Below are positions 36,101-46,167 of a stretch of DNA of 64,000 bases, one piece after another (position 1 is the stretch's first letter; each line of letters begins with the position of its first letter). Origin of the DNA: Trichobilharzia szidati (Eukaryota > Platyhelminthes > Trematoda > Strigeidida > Schistosomatidae); the NCBI GenBank assembly GCA_944472155.2, contig OX235272.1:85566020-85630019 (forward strand), written 5' to 3'. Made by a program: the position numbers and the translations under genes. Under the pieces are notes generated by a model, which was not told the origin of the DNA, searched no databases, and saw only the letters and a program-made list of their open reading frames with translations.

Positions 36101-36959
36101 ATATTAATTTGTTTATTAGATATATCACACAGTCAGGGAAACAGTATTATTATTTACTGGATGACGCTTCGAACACAATTTATCGTTCATAATCATCTCA
36201 TCATTTTTAACCACAACTCTTTGAAACTGTCATTTCATAGTTTTCTTTATTCTTTCCTATTTGTCTTCGTAGGGGTAGCAGATCACTGGAATAGGTGCTC
36301 AATCTTTCTTATTACACATGTTTGCAGTTGATTCGATAAACAAAGCTTCCGTTATCAATTATCAGTAGTACTTCCATACAAAGAAGGAAACTTGGAAACC
36401 TTACGGAAAATTCTTAACAATACAAAAATAAAACTGGCAGGCATTCAAACCCTCAAACTCAATTAGAAACAGGCTTTGTCGGCTAAAGGATCAATCCTGT
36501 GGAACCAATTAAACAAAATAATTTAGTTTATCTAATAACCCGCAATCATTTTCAGGTGAAATAAACAGATCAGAGTAGTAGAACGGGGTCAGACAGACTA
36601 GTAGAACACTATATACAATTACACACAACCATTCAATAGGATGGGATAACATGACAGTTTTAAAATATAATATAACAGGGTGGAGGAAGAGATTGATAAG
36701 TGAAACTTTGTTTATCGAATCAACTGGAAACATGTGTAACAGGAGTGATTCAACAACTATCCCAAACATCTGGAAAATTCTGTTACCCCTAAGACAAATA
36801 GGAAGGCATAAAGAAAACTATAAAACTCAAGTTTCGAAGTCGTATGGTTATAATTAATGAAGTGATTATGACCAGTAAATTGTATTCGAAACTTCGTCAT
36901 CTAGTAAACAATTATCCTGTTTCATTACTGTGTGATATATCTAATAAACAAATTAATAT
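36101..36959. mobile_element. Fold-back element with about 260-bp inverted arms
   Basis: The left arm 36101-36360 and right arm 36691-36959 are reverse complements with moderate divergence. Shared landmarks are AATTTGTTTATTAG, TTCGAACACAATTTA/TTCGAATACAATTTA, TTCCTATTTGTCTT and ACACATGTTT. The outer arm segment also occurs at 37795-37945 and 61250-61400 and resembles part of the MITE at 59751-60534. Confidence 0.75.
36362..36480 (+). pseudogene. Penelope-like linker fragment
   Basis: The frame reads VLPYKEGNLETLRKILNNTK, IKLAG. This resembles the segment just before the GIY-YIG domain in Penelope-like proteins (LPY.+G..E.LR+.L). It sits inside the loop of the fold-back element. Confidence 0.5.
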
Positions 36960-37299
36960 GGCATTACATACTACCACAGTGCCGAAGTTTTACACATATA
37001 TTAGTAGGAACTTCGGTTTTCGTCTAACAGTTTCTTCTTCTTATTGCAAACCATAGTGGAAAAACTCGTTTTTATCAGTTTATCAGTTCTGCAACTAAAT
37101 ATTTCTATCAAATTATATGAAAAATAAGAAAAAAACAATTGTCTTAGATGTCTTTCTTCTACTTGTGAAGTTTGTGTAGCAGAAATATATGCCTACACAC
37201 TGATGTGCATGTGGTACCTGCGGTAAGAGAAATCAGTGAGATACAATTCGATTGTATAATATTTAAATTCATTTACTAACACAGAGACAAATTTTCACA

Positions 37300-37432
37300 T
37301 TTGGAGGATACATCTGATACGGCCAAACAAGGTAGTTTAATTTATCAAATACCATATAACGAATGTCAGGTTAAATACATAGGACAAACTAGCAGAATTC
37401 AGCTACGCATTTAGAATAGTTGATATCACCAG
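37300..37432 (+). pseudogene. Penelope-like GIY-YIG fragment
   Basis: The frame reads GSLIYQIPYNECQVKYIGQT, then SRIQLRI and a stop. IYQIP plus KYIGQTSR is the GIY-YIG hallmark of Penelope-like elements. It may be the continuation of 36362-36480, split by the right half of the fold-back element. Confidence 0.65.
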
Positions 37433-37555
37433 GTAAATTTACTTAGAAAAATCTCGGCCATTTCTATGCATGCGTCATTGGTCCTCGAGTAAACACCCAA
37501 CAAATTCAGTGGAAATGCTACAACACTAGTTCTAGATACATAATAAATTGCATTA

Positions 37556-37580
37556 ATATATATATATATATATATATATA
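37556..37580. repeat. (TA)n microsatellite
   Basis: A 25-base uninterrupted TA run lies about 500 bp upstream of the channel exon. Confidence 0.9.
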
Positions 37581-37629
37581 GGAGGGATTGTGAAGCTATA
37601 TAAAGTAGTCTTAGAGTGTATATTTCTCT

Positions 37630-37745
37630 TGTACTTCAAAGTCCCTGCAGGGATTAGATTGATATTTTGGGGTACAGTCGTTAGCCCCACATCTAACCTC
37701 CCCTATTTTTTCGTCTTGGAAACATCTAGTAAACTAGAGGACTAA
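37630..37745 (-). repeat. Repeat fragment related to 12340-12470
   Basis: GATTAGATTGATATTTTGGG, GTTAGCCCCACATCTAACC and CATCTAGTAAACTAG correspond to the piece at 12370-12465. Confidence 0.4.
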
Positions 37746-37794
37746 TAAGTAGACGCTGAGGAGACTTTTAGGTGAAATTACGTGCCAGGCCCTC

Positions 37795-37945
37795 GAGTGG
37801 ATGATATGATTATGAACAATAAATTGTGTTCGAAATGTCATCCAGTAAATAATAATACTATTTCATCACTGTGTGATACATCTGATAAACAAACTAATAT
37901 GGAATTACATACTACCATAGTGCTCAAGTTTTACACATAAGTGTT
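37795..37945 (+). repeat. Fragment of the fold-back/MITE family
   Basis: It is homologous to 36850-37000: GATTATGAACAATAAATTG, then TGTGTGATACATCTGATAAA and TACATACTACCATAGTGC. It lies in the intron just upstream of the channel exon. Confidence 0.6.
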
Positions 37946-38087
37946 ATAAATGCTGTCATTTCCTTTACGAAAATCAATTTTTTATCTCAGTAGTGTTGTT
38001 ACTCTCCTAAAGTTTTTTCGTTATACAGCACTATGATAATTTCTACTCTATACATATCTATATATATACTTTGGTTTTGTATTTCAG

Positions 38088-38722
38088 GTTATGGACATGC
38101 CACCCCGAAAACAGATACAGGCAAACTTATGACAATCCTGTATGCATTAATTGGAATTCCATTAATGTTCTTGTATCTATCTAATATTGGTGATTATTTA
38201 GCTGATGTATTTCGTGTCATCTATTCACGGACATGTAGAACAAGTTGTGATAAATTTTGTTCAGCATCAATATTCAGCATGAAAAGTGATAAAAATCGTG
38301 TTGAACAATTGAATGAATCTGCTCTACCAGTTGATAATGATCCGTCAGTCAATCCAACACATGCTACACATGGTCGTCGGCGTAAACGTGTTCTACTACA
38401 ACCCTTCACTATAAATACAACATCAAATATATCTAATGATAATAATAATAATCATCATCATAACTTTAGCATAAATGATACAAACGGGAACAAAATTAAT
38501 CTTAACAAAGATACGTGTAAAGACGACAAACAAGTTATGAATAATATTTCGAATGAAACTAATACAGGATTCAATAGAAAATGGAATTCACGGTTAGATA
38601 AATTAAAAAATAAACAATTTTTCATAAAACTTTCTTCATATTTTCACAAAACTCGTGTATACATTGCACAATCTCGTTTAGCAGCATTTTTTCATACAGA
38701 CAGTAAAAGTGCATTAGCTCAG
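38088..38722 (+). CDS. Two-pore-domain potassium channel (TWiK type), internal exon
   Basis: The exon encodes the end of the first pore loop, transmembrane segment M2 and part of the cytoplasmic linker of a K2P leak channel, a plasma membrane protein that conducts K+. A polypyrimidine-like tract and TTTCAG end at 38087. The exon opens with GT of a split Gly codon and continues TAT GGA CAT, giving filter GYGH followed by [11 protein letters not shown]2 follows at residues about 13-34 ([19 protein letters not shown]) with the usual DYLADVFR after it. From residue 46 on there is a hydrophilic linker with a basic RRRKR cluster and an Asn/His run (NDNNNNHHH). The exon closes with SALAQ and donor GTGAGT at 38723, phase 0. 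It has 211 full codons. The linker is long for a K2P; the family usually has a short M2-M3 loop. No exon for M1, M3, P2 or M4 was recognised in the window. Confidence 0.92.
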
Positions 38723-38769
38723 GTGAGTTCTTCTTTACTTTTTGAAGTAAAATGATTTTAAAGAATTGA

Positions 38770-39070
38770 TTCATGAACAAAGAATATTCTGAGCAGCTGT
38801 TTCGTCCTAGTTTGAAACTTTTCACAGTATGCGCCCACCGGGGTTCGAACCTAGGACAAAGCCAGCTTATGGACCATTAAGCCACTGGGATCCGATCCAA
38901 TGGCCCATGAGTTCTAACTTCTGCCAATTCACGACATAGCGCGACCCCTAGCCAATATCTTCGGCAAGTATTTTTCCTCACACTTGACCTGCTGCACCCT
39001 ACTGGTCACGACTTCTCACTAGAACCCCAGGTAACTACCTACCTGAATAGGGCAAGTCGTTAGTGAGCAT
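38770..39070 (-). mobile_element. SINE A copy, 3' part degraded
   Basis: It starts 48 bp after the channel exon's donor site. On the reverse strand the second core strand GAAA and CAGCTG are present, but the first core strand reads TGAAAAG. B-box GGGTTCGAACCTAGG lies at about 38840-38854 (as read on the plus strand). It lies in the intron, antisense to the gene. Confidence 0.7.
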
Positions 39071-39084
39071 CTCATCGATAATTA

Positions 39085-39470
39085 AGCGTTGGTCTGTAGG
39101 GATTTGATTGATTGGTTACTGGATTTCATCATGAGCTGAAATTGGTTAGAGAACCCTTGGAAAACCAACTGGGAGTACTGGACAACTGTTGCGTCCTCCC
39201 CCTTAGTTTGGGACTCTTCGTCAGTACGCACCCACCGGAGTTCGAACCCAGGACCTTCTGGTTACAAGACGAGCTCGTATATCATTTAGTCACTGGAATC
39301 CATGACCACTACGGTGCAGCAGGTCGGGTGTGAGGACAAATACTGCTGAAGAGTCCCAAACTAGGACGAAACAGCTGTCCAGTACTCCCAGGTTTTCCAA
39401 TGGTTCTCTAACCAATGTCAGCTCATGTTAAAATCCTGTAACCAGTCAAGTCCCTACAAACCATCATTCA
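39085..39470. mobile_element. Palindromic SINE A composite (minus then plus)
   Basis: The minus half (39085-39310) runs from the family 3' end to the tRNA-like head. It joins directly at about 39300-39310 to a plus-strand part made of the SINE 5' region (GGTGCAGCAGGTCGGGTGTG) fused to the ribozyme and tail. The same fusion (TGTGAGGACAAATACT joined to the ribozyme, tRNA head deleted) occurs at 46798-47170, so the composite itself was probably copied. Confidence 0.75.
39341..39385 (+). ncRNA. Hammerhead ribozyme candidate, consensus core intact, intronic and sense
   Basis: Stem I TACTG (39341-39345) pairs with CAGTA (39380-39384). The core CTGAAGA (39346-39352) fits CUGANGA. Stem II is GTCC (39353-39356) with GGAC (39364-39367) around a seven-base loop. 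GAAA is at 39368-39371, the self-complementary stem III CAGCTG at 39372-39377, and the cleavage site follows TC at 39378-39379. Every conserved core base is present. It lies about 620 nt downstream of the donor of the K2P exon, on the coding strand. Confidence 0.7.
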
Positions 39471-39539
39471 AAGAATACTATATCCGATAATTAGAAAAAA
39501 AATTGTTAATGACAAAATATGCAAGTATTGGTTTGTAAG

Positions 39540-39905
39540 GATACTTGAATATTAATGAGATGCTCACTAGCGACTGACCCTATTTCAAGTAGGTAGTTAC
39601 CTAGATTCTAGTGGGAATTCGTGACCAGTAGGGTGCAGTGGTTCGGGCGTGAGGAGAAAACCTCGCCTATCACATCGGTCAGTGGTCGCGCCATATCACG
39701 AACTGGCAGAAGGTAGAATTCATGGGCGTTTGGATATAAACCCAGTGGCTTAATTGTCTACGATCTCGCCATGTAACCAGAAGGTCCTAGCTTCAAACCC
39801 AGGTGGTTGCGTGCTGATGAAGAGTCCCAAACTAGGCTGACGAAACAACTTACTGTTGGTTTTCCAATGGTTCTCCAACCCATGTCAGCTCATGATGAAA
39901 TCCTA
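39540..39905 (+). mobile_element. SINE A copy, nearly full length
   Basis: It has a 5' region (GAGATGCTCACTAGCGACTG), a degraded head, and B-box-like CTTCAAACCCAGG near 39791. The ribozyme at about 39809-39860 has ATGAAGA (first C to A), an expanded GGCTGAC arm and GAAA, but stem III is lost (CAACTTACTG). The tail ends CATGATGAAATCCTATAAC. Confidence 0.75.
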
Positions 39906-39914
39906 TAACTAACA

Positions 39915-40375
39915 ACATTATTGCTGTTTTAAATTACATTAAATCAATAGTATTGACAGACTGCATTTCTAAAGCAACAGTAAGAGAGAGATGGTATGCA
40001 TTCATATAACACTAAACTGACTGAATATCAGATAAACTAAGGGAAGTGACATAACATTTATGAATTTATAGATTCAACAGCAGGCCAGGGTAGTAATAGC
40101 GTCTGGACCTGCTTCTTTTGCACTCAAATCTCAAGTTGATTAAAGAGAATCGTAATGGTTTCTGGTGTTTGAAGTGTTTGTTATCTGGAGGCCTTTGATA
40201 ATTTATTCGATCCCATATAGATGATAGCTGGAGACCCTTCAATGCTGCTAGCTTTGTGGCTTGTTTGGACGGGGTGATCCAAAATAGAACTATTGAGAGT
40301 TTTAACATCTTTATTTAGCCACGCTGGTAGGTGTTCCAGAGATGAAAAATCAAGTCCCTAGGGCTACAACTAATG
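39915..40375 (-). pseudogene. Penelope-like element, C-terminal and 3' end
   Basis: The reverse strand reads LEHLPAWLNKDVKTLNSSIL, then QTSHKAS, SNKLSKASR, a stop, and VQKKQVQTLLLPWP. This matches the C-terminal end of the element at 25490-26790. The sequence after LLLPW to 39915 is its 3' untranslated end and is shared with 63185-63360. Confidence 0.8.
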
Positions 40376-40814
40376 ATAGCGTTTGCAGTTTTTAATGCTT
40401 AATAGGCAGTTTTAATGTGGTATATTAACTAAAGTGTGAAGTACTGAGTGTATTTTTGAAGTTTACAATATAATACTTTCTTAAAACTATTTGTTCAGAT
40501 CTAATTAAGTTAATTTAATCTATGTACGTCAGTTGCTATGTTACAGTGATTTTTTTAATATTTTGTTTCTTTTAATAGTTGATAACAGTAGTATGCAAAC
40601 AACTTAAATATTTTTGCATCTAATTAGGGTGTTTGATAACGTTTTGAAGTTATAATCGTTCACCGTTAAATTAAGATCTCAGCAGGAACAATGTTACTTA
40701 TGGGAACAGCAGTGTTTCTAGTGAATTAGTTTCAAAACAGGATAAAACATCAACTGTAAATTACACTGCAAGCAATCGCTGAACACACATTTTTTCAACT
40801 AAAGTCGTATTTCC
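40376..40814. other. AT-rich intronic or intergenic spacer
   Basis: Nothing was recognised. Confidence 0.4.
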
Positions 40815-41290
40815 AAGTATTGGTTTTGTAGGGATTTTGTTTGATTGGATGGAGGATTTCATCATAGGCTGACATCAGTTACAGAACCATTGGAAAACCA
40901 ACTGGGAGTACTTGACAATTGTTTCGTCAGCCTAGTTTGGGACTCTTCATCAGTACGCACTCACCGGGTTCAAACCCAGGACCTTCTGGTTACAAGGTGA
41001 CGTAGCTCGTAGACCATTGAACCACTGGGACCCAATCCAATAGCCAGCCCATGAATTTCAACTTCTGCCAATTCACGGCACAGTGCGACCATTTCGCAAT
41101 GTCTTCTTCGATGAGTTACTGCCTCACATTCAACCGGCTGTACCCTACTGGTCACAGCTTCCTTCTATAACCCCAGGTAACTGTCTGAATAGAGGCAGTC
41201 TCTAGTGAGCATCAGATTAATTTTCAGGTATTGGTTTTGTGGGCATTTTGTTTGATTGGTTGGAGGATTTCATCAAGAGCTGACATCAGT
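40815..41290 (-). mobile_element. SINE A copy followed by a second 3'-end fragment
   Basis: The first copy (40815-41235) is nearly full length. On the reverse strand its ribozyme has GTACTG, ATGAAGA, GTCC, an expanded GGCTGAC arm, GAAA and CAATTG. B-box GGGTTTGAACCC lies near 40968-40980. At 41228-41290 a second copy begins with only the family 3' end, truncated near 41290. Confidence 0.75.
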
Positions 41291-41514
41291 TTACGATGAC
41301 ATTAGTCGTATTGTTTATTCTTTTCTCACTTCCTCAAATTTCACCCTACTTAGTATTTGTCATAGTGCAATCATCTGATGAATAATAAATTCCCCATAAT
41401 CCATTTCCAAAGGTTACATCTGGAGTTTCTTCAGTGACTGAGGTCATTAATACCATACCATTACCTTTCCTATTTACCGGGGCTTAGAACCAGCTAGAAA
41501 ACTAGCTAACTAGT

Positions 41515-42270
41515 AAACCGGACTTGGTCACACAAACTCAAAGACTTACAGACAAAAACCAACAAACTGTCAGAAGAAGCAGCAAAAACAGGATTTCAAG
41601 TGAACGTTGAGAAGACGGAGGTGATGTAGATAGCCAACCAACCAACCAACAAGAACTAACATCAATCACCACCAACGGAATAAATTCAAAAGAGATCACT
41701 TCCTTCACTTATCTAGACAGAATCGTTTCAACTACAGGAGGCGGCACAGATGACTATATCAAAACTAGAATTGGAAAGGCAAAACAAACATTCATCACTC
41801 TGATATCAGTGTGGAAATCTTCTGCACTCAGAATAAAGAACCAAAAAAATCTGATTGTTAACACCAATGTTGAGTCATTTAGTGCTTCTATATTGGTCAG
41901 GAACTTGGCTCTAGAGTCACGGAAAGCATTTCCAACAAGCCACTGCAGACCTCTATCAACATCAGTCTTCGCTGGCTCCATACTGCAAAATCAGATGGCT
42001 AGCCAGGAAGAGTCGGCAAAAAGAAACTCTGGGAAGGAACCAATCAAGTACCTACTGCTCAACAAATGAGCGGAAGGAAATGGAGAATGACTAGACATCA
42101 CACTTCAGGTTATAGCTTGAGTGGAAGGTGAATGGGGAACGATGAGTTGGACGTTGGTCGGAGGATGACATTTAGGAGATCGTTTGAGGAAGAGATCAGA
42201 GACTTTAGGCAGTCATTTGGTGAGATGAAGAGGACCACAGAAAATAGAAACTCGAAACTAAAGGGAACAA
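41515..42270 (+). mobile_element. RTE-like LINE, 3' half
   Basis: It starts just after the catalytic motif (LTDKNQQTVRRSSKN-like, about 41545). It reads FQVNVEKTEVM, SFTYLDRIVSTTGG and ESFSASILVRN in shifting frames, and ends AACTAAAGGGAACAATGATAA at 42254-42274. SINE B directly follows in opposite orientation. Confidence 0.8.
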
Positions 42271-42280
42271 TGATAATTTT

Positions 42281-42510
42281 TTCTATTCCTTTACGTCCCC
42301 AGTGGAACATATGTAGCTTCAAGCTAGAAGCTCGAAGTTTCAGTGGTGCTTATTTTTTACAGGATGGGGTTACTAGCCTCATGCCCAACCTTCCCTCCTT
42401 ACCAGTATTAATACTGGTTTGGTGAGGTAAAGAAGTGCGTCGGCCGGTGATCGAACCCTGAACCACATGAGTGGTTGGCAAGCATTCTATCGCTGTGCCA
42501 CCGACGCACC
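42281..42510 (-). mobile_element. SINE B copy with well-preserved tRNA-like head
   Basis: On the reverse strand the head (about 42436-42510) starts GCGTCGGTGGCACAGCG and has B-box GGTTCGATCACCG. It ends CGGCCGACGCAC, so 5' GCGTCGG and 3' CCGACGC can pair like an acceptor stem. The body has GGGCATGAGGCTAGTAACCC. The 3' end ACTGGGGACGTAAAGGAATA touches the LINE tail. Confidence 0.75.
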
Positions 42511-43639
42511 TGAAAGATGATAATAGTATGTCATATTTATAACTCAGAAAATATCTTAAAAGATGATTGGTGTATATCGCCTGTTGAGATTCTAATTACT
42601 TTGATTAGTTGAATTTTGCTATATATGACTTTCATATGAAGATGACATAATATGTTGTTCATCATTAGTGCAAATACTTTCCATAAGATCACTCAATCAT
42701 CTCGACTTTAGATGCCTATATTCGTTAGTAAGGAAGTAGGCATAAAACGATATACATAACTATTATGATGCTGATTTTATGACTAAAATAGAACACTGGT
42801 ATGTATCAAACTGCAGCTGTGTGATAGTTTTTTGTTTTATTCCTAAAGACGAAATGTGGACTAGAAATTCTTTCATTTTCACAAATTTATTAGATGAATT
42901 CACACATTCTGGATAGCTTTGGAAAAATATCCCGTCTAAAAGAAAATAATTGGCAAGTGACTCCTTCCTTGACTTTTAAAAAAGACTCCATGGTAGTGTA
43001 CACAGATAGACCCTGTCGAACGTGTCATGATATAACCACAACTCATGAAGTCAATGAAAATCCAGTAGTTTAGAATTCCAAAATTACTTATTTTGATAAG
43101 TTGCAGTTTGTGTAGGAAAATAGTTACCTACTGATAATTCTACACCAAATCTTGAATATGCTGAAGGTGTACAGTAATCTAACAACTTAGCTGAAAAATG
43201 AACTTTGCCTTAAGTTTCAATAGAGTGATATTGCGCTTAGGCGTTGAGTATTAGGTAAGGAGGAAAAATCCATCAGGAAGATAGCTGAGAAATATGTCAA
43301 GCATACCAAGTCATCTCCTTTGGCATTAAATAATGTAAGCTGACATAAAATTACGTTGGGAAAGAGTAAGGGTTGATTTCAATTCTTGATGTCTCTGACT
43401 GTTGATTTAAGTCAAGTGGGGAATTGGTAACTACCTGCCTGAAGTCTTCGAGACACTAAAAACCTATGGAGTAAGGCTGTTGGTGTGAGTTTTGAAAATT
43501 GTTCTCATTGGTACAGATGAATTCACTCTTATTCAACTCATAGATCCATCAATTTCTGTAATTATTCTTTTTTGCTTACATTTCCGTTCATTATAGCTAC
43601 TTAAAATTTCATTCTCTACTTCTCTATGTTATACTGAGT
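42511..43639. other. Long spacer, nothing recognised
   Basis: No gene or repeat was identified. Confidence 0.45.
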
Positions 43640-43745
43640 GTGGCAGTTCGAACTACTGCACTTTTGTGCAAAGTTCTAAGTTGGAAACGATTCAGTCAGA
43701 TCAGGGCAAAATTTGATAACTGTGATAATACGGGGATTTGAGTTC
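43640..43745 (-). mobile_element. SINE E fragment
   Basis: The reverse strand has GTTTCCAACTTAGAACTTTG and AGTAGTTCGAACTGC, homologous to 17480-17520. Confidence 0.4.
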
Positions 43746-44389
43746 GTTCTTACTGTTACTTCACTATGCAACAATGGGCGAAATATCGCTCGAATGGTAT
43801 TCGTATACTGAAAAAGACATAGGAAACTAACTGAGAAGGCGAAGATTTTTTATTCACAATGGAAGAGGGAATATCACTAGAAATTAGAGTTATTTATATT
43901 GTTAATTTGCATAGCCAACAAACCGGTAGTTTAACTATGTTTTGACGGTTTGAATGTACCAATAAAACTTCACTGACTTGACTCATAATTTACAATAGGT
44001 TAAAGTGTGTACTTTAAAGGTGACGTAAGAAAAAGTGAATCATAATAAATATCACCTCCCGGACTAATAAAAACTCAACTCAGTCGACTTTTCTGTTCTA
44101 CTCCAGTTATGGAAATCCGTGTATATAGCTACAGAATCCTAAAGTAGGATGAAACAACCCTTCATCTCTCCTTGATTTTTAACATTCCTTTATTCGATTT
44201 CAGTCCATCATGAAGGCTACTCAGTAACATCTAGTTTCTTAAAAATCCTCCAGTTTAATAACAGTAGTAGGGATGTTGACGCATCGAAATGATGAGTGAA
44301 TAGTCAGTCAACATGAATTTACAACTTTCAAAATTAATGTCTGTAATAGTGAAATGACTGTCATATCAGACAAAATGTCAGGATTTATT
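43746..44389. other. Spacer, nothing recognised
   Basis: No supported feature. A short GTAGGATGAAACAACCCTTC stretch near 44143 recalls a SINE remnant. Confidence 0.35.
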
Positions 44390-44800
44390 GGTTACAGGAT
44401 GTTATCGCGAGCTAATATCAGTTGCAGAACCATTGGAAAACCAGGAAGTATTAAGTGGCTGTTTCGTCCTAGTCACGGCCTTTTCACAGTATGCAACCCC
44501 ATGAGGTTCAAATACAGGAGCTTCTAGTTACAAGGTCAGCCCTTAGACCATTAGACCACTGACACATGATTCAGTGGTCCATGAATTTCAACTTCTGTCA
44601 ATTCACGATATAGCCCGTCCACTAGACAATGTTATCAGTGAGTGTTTGTCCTCACACCCAACCTGGTGGACCCCATTGGTCACGACTTCCCACAGGAACC
44701 CTAGGTAACTACCTATCTGAATAGGGCCAGTCGCTAGTGAGCATCAGGTTGACGTTCAAGTGACGATTACCAATCAAATCAAACCCCTGCAAACCAACAC
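44390..44800 (-). mobile_element. SINE A copy, nearly full length
   Basis: It runs from the family 3' end to the 5' region (CAGTCGCTAGTGAGCATC in plus orientation near 44730). The B-box has decayed (GAGGTTCAAATACAGG near 44505). On the reverse strand GAAA and CAGCCAC remain, while stem II (GACTAGGAC side) is broken. Confidence 0.7.
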
Positions 44801-44814
44801 TTGAGTTTAGATTT

Positions 44815-44995
44815 TAACATTTTGGTGGATGGTAGCTAGCAGATGAATCCAGGATGTGGACTTCATCCCATTTTCGACCCATCGTCAGCCGGATAAACCT
44901 ATATTCTAAGTGGTTGACTGTGTTCCCACAGACACTCGAACCCAGTACCCATCGATTTAAACGTCAAACACCCGACAATTTGCTCCATTCAATCC
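44815..44995 (-). mobile_element. SMalpha SINE copy, degraded hammerhead
   Basis: On the reverse strand CTGACGA is intact, but stem II reads TGGGTC and the second strand GAAG. The cleavage context ATC followed by CTGGATTC is kept. The head with GGGTTCGAGTGTC (B-box) lies at about 44935-44947. Confidence 0.7.
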
Positions 44996-45830
44996 CAGGG
45001 GGAAAAAATCAAAACTAAGTGAAAAACAAATTTAAAATTTATACAAAATTAAAAGTTTATGTTCTAGAAATCATGTATAAATTGGATGTCTCTGTAAAAA
45101 GATAATATTCATCCAACTGTATAACTAGGGAGACATTTCTAATGACAAGGCGACGTCTGGTATTTTACTGTCTGAAATGTATTATTCCCATTAATTACTA
45201 CACAAATGGTATAATCTAGGCAGTTGGACTATATTAACTAATATTAACTAGCTGTAGTCGTAACAGCCGGAACCGACGTATTGTTATCCGAACGCCGGAA
45301 ACCAACCTTCGCCTTCTGCTGTATAGATAACCAGAAATTAATTGAGCCACGCGCAGCCCAAAAAAATATCCCGACGATAGTAAAAAGACAGTTATTTCCG
45401 ATCAAATCTACGGCACCAACTAACAATAATAATATAATCAAATAGTCAGAATTATCTATCTAAACAATGGTGTTGAGCAGCTATACAGATCAGAAAACTT
45501 TCCAGTACAAAATTAGTTAATTATATATCCTCTGTAAGGCGTACATGAGAATCAAGCTGCATATTTCTGACAAGTTGGGATCGAAATTCTGTCACCGAAC
45601 AATTCTTACAGACAGTCCGAGATCAAAATGACCTTGATTCACTCAGACAAAATCACATCATGAAACAACATATTGTCGATATCATTCTACAATCATAAAG
45701 AGAAACATTACATTTCGAGATTAAACAGGGACAGAGACAAATAATAAGGATCAAATCAACATATGGTATGCAAACATCAGAACAATGTAATACAGTCTGG
45801 CAGGAAAAAGGATAACAATTACAACGTTAT
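44996..45830. other. Spacer, nothing recognised
   Basis: A 65-codon frame at 45244-45441 (-) has a hydrophobic start but no recognisable domain. Confidence 0.4.
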
Positions 45831-46167
45831 TCAAGTATTGGTTTGTAGGGATTTGGTTGATTGGTTACAGGATTTCATCATGAGCTGACATTGGTTAGAG
45901 AACCATTGGAAAACCTGGGAGTACTGGACAGCTGTTTCGTCCTAAATTCACACAGTGATACACCCATTGACTGGGTATTGGTTTTCAGGAGAACCAAACA
46001 CATCCATCCCTGCCTCTTGCGAGACGAGACCGGCATGCAGGATCATCCATTGGCGCCACCACTCGAGAGCCCACTCCCTCGGTGGACCAGGTTTTCCAAT
46101 GGTTCTCTAACCAATGTCAGCTCATGATGAAATCTTGTAACCAATCAACCAAATCCCTACAAACCAA
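45831..46167. mobile_element. Element with SINE A ends in inverted orientation and a foreign centre
   Basis: The left end (45831-45955) is a minus-strand SINE A 3' part to GGACAGCTGTTTCGTCCTA. The right end (46086-46167) is the same part in plus orientation. The two ends form inverted repeats of about 80 bp. The 130-bp centre (45956-46085), with GAGACGAGACCGGCATGCAG and GGCGCCACC, is GC-richer than anything around it and matches no other repeat in the window. Confidence 0.65.

Noticed and set aside
38033..38087. ATG at 38033 as the start of the channel protein
   Set aside because: The residues before GYGH are translated intron: a splice acceptor TTTCAG ends at 38087 and a K2P must have M1 and a pore helix before the filter.
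42436..42510. A cloverleaf-like sequence that could be a functional tRNA gene
   Set aside because: The acceptor-like ends pair, but the anticodon loop is irregular, and the same head with the same body occurs at five places in the window, as expected of a SINE.
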